This document shows positions 26,441 to 32,263 of a stretch of 64,000 bases of DNA, piece after piece (positions within the stretch are counted from its first letter, which is position 1; each line of letters opens with the position of its first letter). The translations under genes and the position numbers were made by a program. The notes beneath the pieces are model-generated. The model searched no databases. It was not told the origin of the DNA and saw nothing but the letters and a program-made list of their open reading frames with translations. Source of the stretch: Lentzea alba (GTDB lineage: Bacteria > Actinomycetota > Actinomycetes > Mycobacteriales > Pseudonocardiaceae); NCBI RefSeq assembly GCF_011067745.1, contig NZ_JAAMPJ010000013.1:124001-188000 (forward strand), read 5' to 3'.

Positions 26441-27288
26441 TGCGGAACTTCACCCTGACCCTCGACTGCCCGGAGCGTGCGGGCATCGTCCACGCCGTGA
26501 CGTCGTTCCTGGTCGACCACGGCTGCGACATCGTGGAACACCAGCAGTTCGACGACGACGCCCGCGGCAGGTTGTTCCTGCGCACCGCGTTCTCCTGTGC
26601 CTCCGACGACGTCGGCGTGGACGACCTCGTCCGCGAGTTCGACCCGGTGGCACGGGAGTTCTCGATGAAGTACGGCCTGTGGGACGAGCGCCGCACACGC
26701 ATCCTCGTCATGGTGTCGAAGGCCGGGCACTGCCTGAACGACCTGCTCTTCCGCTGGCGGGCGGGCAGTCTCGGCGGCGACATCGTCGCGGTGGTGTCCA
26801 ACCACGAGGACCTGCGCCCGATGGCGGAAGCGGCCGGGCTCGACTTCGTGCACGTGCCGAACACCGCCGACAACAAGCCCGCCGCCGAGCAACGGTTGTT
26901 GGATCTCGTCGAGGAGTACCAGGCCGACCTGGTCGTGCTGGCCCGTTACATGCAGGTGCTGTCCAACGACCTGTGCGCCAAGCTGGCCGGCCGGGTGATC
27001 AACATCCACCACTCGTTCCTGCCAGGCTTCAAGGGCGCCAAGCCGTACCACCAGGCCTACGACCGCGGCGTGAAGTACGTGGGGGCGACGGCGCACTACG
27101 TCACCCCCGACCTCGACGAGGGCCCGATCATCGAGCAGGAGGTGCTGCGGGTCGACCACAGCTTCGACCCGCGGGCGCTCACCTCGGTGGGCCGCGATGC
27201 CGAGGCGCTGGCGTTGTCCCGCGCGGTTCGGTGGCACTGCGAGCACCGCGTGCTGCCCAACGGCAACGGCACGGTCGTGTTCCGCTGA
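26440..27288 (+). CDS. purU: Formyltetrahydrofolate deformylase
   Basis: A 282-residue enzyme: N-terminal ACT domain (about residues 1-80, LDCPERAGIVHAVTSFLVDH) and a formyltransferase-fold domain with catalytic Asn-His in INIHHSFLPGFKGAKPYHQA and the later VTPDLDEGPIIEQ aspartate. It hydrolyses 10-formyl-THF to formate and THF. As the last sox gene it would regenerate free THF and drain C1 units when methyl groups from sarcosine flood the folate pool; formate could then go to the molybdoenzyme. The ATG overlaps the soxG stop (TGATG). Confidence 0.95.
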   Translation: MRNFTLTLDCPERAGIVHAVTSFLVDHGCDIVEHQQFDDDARGRLFLRTAFSCASDDVGVDDLVREFDPVAREFSMKYGLWDERRTRILVMVSKAGHCLNDLLFRWRAGSLGGDIVAVVSNHEDLRPMAEAAGLDFVHVPNTADNKPAAEQRLLDLVEEYQADLVVLARYMQVLSNDLCAKLAGRVINIHHSFLPGFKGAKPYHQAYDRGVKYVGATAHYVTPDLDEGPIIEQEVLRVDHSFDPRALTSVGRDAEALALSRAVRWHCEHRVLPNGNGTVVFR

Positions 27289-27298
27289 CCAGTGGCGG

Positions 27299-27328
27299 TT
27301 GAACTGTTCAGCTGAGCCTGTACAGTTC
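27299..27328 (+). promoter_or_regulatory. Promoter with overlapping palindromes ahead of the CmtR-like gene
   Basis: TTGAAC at 27299-27304 and TACAGT at 27321-27326 are 16 bases apart, a credible -35/-10 pair. TACAGT ends seven bases before the ATG at 27334, so the transcript should be leaderless. Inverted repeats GAACTGT (27301-27307) and ACAGTTC (27322-27328) span the promoter and would suit autorepression by the encoded sensor. Confidence 0.65.
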
Positions 27329-27333
27329 TGCTC

Positions 27334-27651
27334 ATGCTGACCTGTGAGACCCGCGAGGCGGCGCTCGCCCGGCTGGGCCGCGCATTGGCCGATCCGACGC
27401 GCTGCCGGATCCTGGTCACCCTGCTCGACGGCCCCGGTTACCCCGCCCGACTGGCGGAGCAACTGGGGCTGTCGAGGTCGAACGTCTCCAACCACCTGTC
27501 CTGCCTGCGCGGCTGCGGCCTGGTCGTGGCGACCTATCAGGGCAGGCAGGTGCGCTACGAACTGGCCGACGAGCACTTGCGGCGCGCTCTCGGCGAGTTG
27601 CTCGACGTCGTGCTGGCGGTCGAGCCAGGGCCGGAGTGCGTCGATGAGTGA
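27334..27651 (+). CDS. CmtR-like ArsR/SmtB metal sensor
   Basis: A 105-residue ArsR-family winged helix (RLAEQLGLSRSNVSNHLSCL). Cys57 and Cys61 (in SCLRGC) and Cys102 (in PECVDE) fall exactly at the numbers that bind Cd(II)/Pb(II) in mycobacterial CmtR, so a soft-metal sensor is likely. It overlaps the CDF-type transporter gene by eight bases, its presumed target. No ribosome binding site precedes the ATG, matching the leaderless promoter. Confidence 0.88.
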   Translation: MLTCETREAALARLGRALADPTRCRILVTLLDGPGYPARLAEQLGLSRSNVSNHLSCLRGCGLVVATYQGRQVRYELADEHLRRALGELLDVVLAVEPGPECVDE

Positions 27652-28270
27652 CGCCTGCTGCGGGCCGGTCGCGCAGGACTCGCGCAAGATCGCGCTCCAG
27701 CGCCGCGTGCGGATGCTGGTGGCCGCCACGATCACCTACAACGTCGTCGAGGCGGTCATCGCGCTCGCGGCGGGCACGGTGGCGTCGTCGACGGCGTTGA
27801 TCGGGTTCGGGCTGGACTCGGTGATCGAGGTGGCGTCGGCGGCCGCGGTCGCCTGGCAGTTCTCCGGCCGTGACCCCGAAAAGCGCGAACGCACCGCGTT
27901 GAAGGTGATCGCGGTGTCGTTCTTCGCACTGGCGGCTTATGTGACCGTCGAGTCCGGGTTGTCGTTGCTGCAGGGGGAGCGGGCCTCGCACTCCACCGTC
28001 GGGATCGTGCTCGCCGCGGTGTCGTTGCTGGTCATGCCCGGTCTGTCGTACGCCCAGCGCAGGGCCGGGCGGGAACTCGGATCGGCGAGTGCGGTCGCCG
28101 ACTCGAAGCAGACCTTGTTGTGCACCTACCTGTCCGCGGTGCTGCTGGTGGGACTGGCGGTGAACAGCCTGTTCGGCTGGTGGTGGGCGGATCCGCTGGC
28201 GGCGCTGGTGATCGCTGTCGTGGCGGTCAGGGAAGGTCGCGAGGCGTGGCGGGGCCACCACTGTTGCTGA
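27644..28270 (+). CDS. Cation diffusion facilitator-like metal transporter, short form
   Basis: A 208-residue membrane protein with about six hydrophobic segments and the CDF pattern GFGLDSVIEVASA and VADSKQTLLC. It lacks the cytoplasmic C-terminal domain of full CDF proteins. Vicinal cysteines at both ends (MSDACCG and GHHCC) could bind soft metal. The ATG lies inside the CmtR-like gene, so export of Cd, Pb or Zn under its control is probable. Its 3' end overlaps a convergent methyltransferase gene by 44 bases. Confidence 0.85.
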   Translation: MSDACCGPVAQDSRKIALQRRVRMLVAATITYNVVEAVIALAAGTVASSTALIGFGLDSVIEVASAAAVAWQFSGRDPEKRERTALKVIAVSFFALAAYVTVESGLSLLQGERASHSTVGIVLAAVSLLVMPGLSYAQRRAGRELGSASAVADSKQTLLCTYLSAVLLVGLAVNSLFGWWWADPLAALVIAVVAVREGREAWRGHHCC

Positions 28271-28832
28271 TGTTGCTGAGCAGGTAGCGCTCGTCGTCGA
28301 TCTGCTTGCCCCACAACGCTTCGTCGACGAGCGGCGTGACCGTCGCCGCGCGGCCGACGAGCTTCAGCGCCTCGGCCGACGTGAGGCCGGCGCCGGTCGA
28401 CCAGCGGCCTTCCACGAGCAGCAGAACGCCGTCCGGTCGCAGCAGCCGCACCCACCTCTCGACCGCCGCGGCGGGATCGGGCAACGCCCACAGCACGTGC
28501 CGCGCCAGGACGACGTCGAACGAAGCCTCCGGATACGGCGGGCAGGCCGCGTCACCGGTGGTGAACTCGACCGGGAGCCCCGCACCTTTCGCCTGCGCGG
28601 CTTCGATCATCTGTGCGGAGAAGTCCAAGCCGCGCACGTGGTGGCCCGCCTCGGCGAGGAGTACGGCGAGGCTACCGGTGCCGCAGCCCAGGTCGACGAC
28701 CGACGCGTTCGGTTTCGGCATCAACGGCAGGAGCAGCCGCGCCCACGCCTCTCGCACCCGTGGGTCCCGGAGGCCGTGGTCAGGTTCGTCGTCGAACGTC
28801 GCCGCCTGGGCGTCCCAGAACTCGACGTTCAT
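28227..28832 (-). CDS. Class I SAM-dependent methyltransferase
   Basis: A 201-residue enzyme with SAM motif I VVDLGCGTGSLAVLLAEAG near residues 44-62, motif II around GLDFSAQMIE, and DAACPPYPEASFDVVLARHV later. Family and co-substrate are clear; the methyl acceptor is not. It is last in a three-gene minus-strand unit after two small membrane proteins, its ATG overlapping the previous stop (ATGA). Confidence 0.88.
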   Translation of the reverse strand: MNVEFWDAQAATFDDEPDHGLRDPRVREAWARLLLPLMPKPNASVVDLGCGTGSLAVLLAEAGHHVRGLDFSAQMIEAAQAKGAGLPVEFTTGDAACPPYPEASFDVVLARHVLWALPDPAAAVERWVRLLRPDGVLLLVEGRWSTGAGLTSAEALKLVGRAATVTPLVDEALWGKQIDDERYLLSNISNSGGPATPRDLP

Positions 28833-29209
28833 TTCGTCTTCCTCAACCAGAGCAGGCCCAAAATTGGCAGCACCAACGGGATGAAGCCGTACCCGATGCC
28901 GAACAACGACCACACCGTGGCGTCCGGAAACTCCCGGGGCACCAGCAGGCTGATGATTCCGACCGTCACCACTCCGGCGAGCTCGACGGCGCACGCCACG
29001 TACGCCACCCGGCGTGCGTTGAGCGCGAGCGTGATGGTCGCCAGCACGTAGACGACGGCGGCGAACGCGGACAGCAGGTACGCGACCGGCGCCTGGTCGA
29101 ACCGGGTGATCAGCTGCACGGCCGACCGTGAGGTCGCGGCGAGCGCGAAGATCCCGTAGACCGTGATCAGCAGGCGGCCCGGACCCTGCCGGGTGGCCGC
29201 GTCACGCAT
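28829..29209 (-). CDS. Small four-helix membrane protein of unknown function
   Basis: A 126-residue protein with about four hydrophobic segments and a basic C-terminus (WLRKTK). I do not recognise the family. It sits between another 126-residue membrane protein (8-base overlap) and a methyltransferase (4-base overlap), so the three are probably expressed together; the pair may form a membrane complex, which is only an inference. Confidence 0.8.
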   Translation of the reverse strand: MRDAATRQGPGRLLITVYGIFALAATSRSAVQLITRFDQAPVAYLLSAFAAVVYVLATITLALNARRVAYVACAVELAGVVTVGIISLLVPREFPDATVWSLFGIGYGFIPLVLPILGLLWLRKTK

Positions 29210-29582
29210 GTCCTGCCCAGATCTGGCCGAGCCGCACGATCATCACCGGCACGCTGAAACACGCGATCGCCAGCACGCCGCCGCTCCAGCGGGTGCGTTC
29301 GGAGGCGGCCCACACGAGGGCCAGCGGCAAGATCACCACGGGGCCGACGAGATAGCCGACGAACGAGAACTTGTCGATCTCGCGGTCGAGACCGGTCATC
29401 TTCACGATCCCGATCACCGCCTGGACCAGCAACCCGGCCTCGAGCAGGGCCAGCAGCGCGGCCAGGCCCCACTTGGGCTTGGTCACCGGCAGCAGCGGCT
29501 TGTTCAGCACGATCAGCGCCACCGCCCAGGCGGCGCCGGCCAGTGCGAGGACGGTCAGCACCGTTGGCAACAGGTCGATCAT
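29202..29582 (-). CDS. Small four-helix membrane protein of unknown function
   Basis: A 126-residue protein with about four hydrophobic stretches (MIDLLPTVLTVLALAGAAW at the start, GPVVILPLALVWAA later). No family is recognised. It is first in the unit with the next membrane protein and the methyltransferase. Its ATG is followed by compact coding sequence of normal codon use. It is divergent from the His-tailed MFS gene. Confidence 0.8.
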   Translation of the reverse strand: MIDLLPTVLTVLALAGAAWAVALIVLNKPLLPVTKPKWGLAALLALLEAGLLVQAVIGIVKMTGLDREIDKFSFVGYLVGPVVILPLALVWAASERTRWSGGVLAIACFSVPVMIVRLGQIWAGHA

Positions 29583-29659
29583 GCCGCGATGGTGTCACAC
29601 CCGTGCCGGACGCTTCGAATTGGGAAAGCGTCCATTCTCGACTGAAGCCAGGATTTGGT

Positions 29660-29722
29660 TGTTGCACTGGATCTGCTGTTGCACCGTCGACGCAAACCTG
29701 TGTGCGTGCATATAGTGCGGCC
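29660..29722 (+). promoter_or_regulatory. Promoter region of the His-tailed MFS gene
   Basis: TATAGT at 29711-29716 ends six bases before the GTG start, implying a leaderless message. Two direct TGTTGCAC repeats at 29660-29667 and 29677-29684, 17 bases apart, may bind a regulator. No protein in the window is an obvious candidate. Confidence 0.45.
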
Positions 29723-31039
29723 GTGATTTCCGTCCTGCGCAATTCGGCCTACCGAAATCTTTTCGGCGCACAGGTCGTCGCGCTGACCGGGACGGGTTTG
29801 GCGACCGTCGCGCTGGGCCTGCTGGCGTACGACATCGCCGGACCCGGTGCGGGGGCGGTGCTCGGGACCGCGCTGGCGATCAAGATGATCGCCTACGTCG
29901 GGGTGGCGCCGATCGCGACCGCGCTGCTCGGAGCGTTGCCGCGACGGGCCGTGCTGATCGCGCTCGACGTGGTCAGGGCCGGCGTGGCGGCGGTGCTGCC
30001 GTGGGTCGGCGAGGTGTGGCAGATCTACGTTCTGATCTTCCTGTTGCAGGCGGCGTCGGCGGCTTTCACGCCGTTGTTCCAGGCGACGATTCCGGAAGTG
30101 CTGCCGGACGAACGCGAATACACCCGCGCCATCACGTTGTCGCGGATGGCGTACGACCTGGAAAGCCTGCTCAGTCCCGCACTGGCCGCGGTGGCACTCG
30201 CTTTGGTGAGCTTCCACCAGTTGTTCCTGGGCACCGCGATCGGGTTCGCCGCGTCGGCCCTGCTCGTGCTCTCCGCGCTCGTGCCGCAACCGAAACCGTT
30301 GCCCCGCAAGTGGTACGACACCACGACGCGCGGTATCCGGATCTACCTCACCACGCCCCGGCTGCGCGGACTTCTCGCCGTCCACCTCGCCGCGGCGGCT
30401 GCGGGCTCGATGGTGTTCGTCAACACCGTCGCCTACGTGCGGGACGTGCTCGGGCGCGACGCGTCCGACGTCGCCATCGCACTCGCGGTCAACGGTGCCG
30501 GATCGCTCGCGGCGGCGTTCGCCCTGCCCAGGCTGCTCGACCGGTTCGCGGACCGCGTGGTGGTGCTGCGCGCGGCCGTTGCGCTGGCCGTGTTGTTGTT
30601 GCTGGGCGCGATGTTCGCCGGGGACTGGCAAGCGCTTTTGCTGGTGTGGGGGCTGATCGGCGCCGGGTGCTCGCTCGCCCTCACGCCGGGCGCCCGCCTC
30701 CTGCGCCGGTCAGCCGATCCCGTGGACCGGCCGGCGCTGTTCGCCGCGGACTTCGCGCTGTCCCACGCCTGCTGGCTGCTCTGCTACCCGTTGGCGGGCT
30801 GGGTCGCGACCGCCGCGAACATGACCGCAGCGTTCGTCGTGCTGGGCGCGATCACCGCGGCGGCCGCGATCGTCGCCGTGCGGCTCTGGCCCACGCACGA
30901 CCCGGAAGTCGTCGAGCACAACCATCACGACCTCGAAGCGCACCACGAACATCTGCACGACGCGGTTCTGGCCGGTGGAGTGTGGACGCACTCGCACGAG
31001 TTCCGCATCGACGACCACCACGTGCGCTGGCCGCGCTGA
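29723..31039 (+). CDS. MFS transporter with histidine-rich C-terminal tail
   Basis: A 438-residue MFS protein with about twelve transmembrane segments. After the last one, the final 42 residues are soluble and rich in His and acids (VEHNHHDLEAHHEHLHDAV, then WTHSHEFRIDDHHVRW). Such tails bind Ni, Co, Zn or Cu, and metal resistance genes flank it on both sides, so metal export is a fair inference. GTG at 29723 is chosen because a -10 box ends six bases earlier and the encoded start MISVLRNSAYRNLF is typical of MFS N-termini. Confidence 0.85.
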   Translation: MISVLRNSAYRNLFGAQVVALTGTGLATVALGLLAYDIAGPGAGAVLGTALAIKMIAYVGVAPIATALLGALPRRAVLIALDVVRAGVAAVLPWVGEVWQIYVLIFLLQAASAAFTPLFQATIPEVLPDEREYTRAITLSRMAYDLESLLSPALAAVALALVSFHQLFLGTAIGFAASALLVLSALVPQPKPLPRKWYDTTTRGIRIYLTTPRLRGLLAVHLAAAAAGSMVFVNTVAYVRDVLGRDASDVAIALAVNGAGSLAAAFALPRLLDRFADRVVVLRAAVALAVLLLLGAMFAGDWQALLLVWGLIGAGCSLALTPGARLLRRSADPVDRPALFAADFALSHACWLLCYPLAGWVATAANMTAAFVVLGAITAAAAIVAVRLWPTHDPEVVEHNHHDLEAHHEHLHDAVLAGGVWTHSHEFRIDDHHVRWPR

Positions 31040-31053
31040 CCCCGTGGTCTGTG

Positions 31054-31425
31054 TCAGGCGGGCTGGAAGAGTTCGACGAGGTTGCCCGCGGGGTCGGTCA
31101 CGAGGATCTGCTGGCCGCCGGGGCCGCTCACCAGGTCGCTCGCGAAGTCGATCCCCGCCGCGCGCAGGCGGGTGATCTCGGCGTCGAGGTCGTCCACGAC
31201 GAGGTGGATGCGGTTGCGTCCGGCGACTCGGGAGTGTTCCGGAGTCGCGCGGGCTCCAGAACTCGCGGGGCCGGACAGCAGCAGACGCAGCGGTCCGCGC
31301 ACGACGTCGGCGAACGCGGGCACGGCGTCGGTGCGCACGGTGAATCCGAAGTGGACGGTGTAGAAGTCGACGGCGGCTTGGACGTCGTCGACGAGGTAAC
31401 GGACGCTGGCGAGTTGGTCGGTCAT
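31054..31425 (-). CDS. VOC family (glyoxalase/bleomycin-resistance fold) protein
   Basis: A 123-residue protein with the paired beta-alpha-beta repeats of the VOC fold: VRYLVDDVQAAVDFYTVHFG, then IHLVVDDLDAEI and a metal-site glutamate in GNLVELFQ. It is coupled to the ArsR-arsenate reductase fusion by an ATGA overlap, suggesting an arsenic role, but it contains no cysteine and so cannot be the C-As lyase ArsI. The substrate is unknown. Confidence 0.87.
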   Translation of the reverse strand: MTDQLASVRYLVDDVQAAVDFYTVHFGFTVRTDAVPAFADVVRGPLRLLLSGPASSGARATPEHSRVAGRNRIHLVVDDLDAEITRLRAAGIDFASDLVSGPGGQQILVTDPAGNLVELFQPA

Positions 31426-32126
31426 CGTTCACCTCTCTTGGCCAGTACCGGCAGCAGATGCCGGACGCGGGTGTCGATTTCCACGGCGGTCGCGACGAAC
31501 TCCGGATAGCCGGCGGGTTCGGGGATGCTCCAGTGGATCGGCGTGCCCTCGAACTCCGGACAGACCTCGCGAACCTTGTCGCACAAGGTGATCACGTGGT
31601 CGAAGCCCGGCCGCACGGAGTCGAGGTGCTGTGGGCTGCGACCGGAGACGTCGATGCCGAACTCCTCCAGCAGTACCCGCACGGTGTTCGGATGGAGCTG
31701 CTTGGGGTGGCTGCCCGCACTGGTGACCTCGATCCCGGGCGCGCGCCGTCGCAGCAGTGCTTCGGCGATCGGCGAACGCGCGCTGTTGCCGGTGCACGCG
31801 AAGAGCACTCGGACTCCGTTGGGGGACAACGGTGTTGGCGGTTGCAGCTCCAGCGACGGATGCAGGGCTGCCCCCGCTCCGGTCAGCAGCGCGGAACAGC
31901 GGTCGAGATCGAGGTGGTAGTAGGTGTCGCGGCCGTCGAACGTGCTGCGCCGCGAGCTCACCAGCCCGCCGTCGCGCAGCAGCCGCAGGTGGTAGGAGAC
32001 CAGGTTCTGCGGTTCACCCAGGCGTTCGGTCAGTTCGCGCACGCGGTGATCACTGCCGGCCAGCTCGGTCAGCAGCTGCCACCTGAGCGGATGAGCGGCC
32101 ATCCGCACGAACTCCGGGGCGACCAT
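31422..32126 (-). CDS. ArsR regulator fused to low-molecular-weight arsenate reductase
   Basis: A 234-residue fusion. Residues about 1-95 are an ArsR winged helix (HPLRWQLLTELAG, ERLGEPQNLVSYHLRLLRDG). Residues about 103-230 are an LMW-phosphatase-fold ArsC with the loop FACTGNSARSPIAEALL, the TSAGSHP element and ITLCDKVREVCPEF carrying two more cysteines. A single protein could sense and reduce arsenate. A perfect 9-base-arm palindrome sits 11 bases upstream. The absence of an arsenite exporter here is notable; it must lie elsewhere. Confidence 0.92.
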   Translation of the reverse strand: MVAPEFVRMAAHPLRWQLLTELAGSDHRVRELTERLGEPQNLVSYHLRLLRDGGLVSSRRSTFDGRDTYYHLDLDRCSALLTGAGAALHPSLELQPPTPLSPNGVRVLFACTGNSARSPIAEALLRRRAPGIEVTSAGSHPKQLHPNTVRVLLEEFGIDVSGRSPQHLDSVRPGFDHVITLCDKVREVCPEFEGTPIHWSIPEPAGYPEFVATAVEIDTRVRHLLPVLAKRGER

Positions 32127-32137
32127 GCCTCTAAAGA

Positions 32138-32159
32138 TACATCAAATCAGTTTGATGTA
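32138..32159. promoter_or_regulatory. ArsR operator
   Basis: TACATCAAA at 32138-32146 and TTTGATGTA at 32151-32159 form a perfect 9-bp inverted repeat with a four-base spacer. The ATCAA/TTGAT core is the usual ArsR-family pattern. It lies 11 bases upstream of the fusion gene and overlaps its promoter. Confidence 0.85.
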
Positions 32160-32263
32160 AATGGCGGCGACAACCATCCGAACGGCCTGATGTCGTGGCC
32201 GGTCGGCGCGGTTACGTTCGCCTGACTCTGCAAACCCCGCAGAACCCTGCGAAGGAGCCCACA

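Noticed and set aside
31054..31425. ArsI organoarsenical lyase
   Set aside because: The VOC protein is in an arsenic operon but contains no cysteine, while ArsI needs a vicinal cysteine pair.
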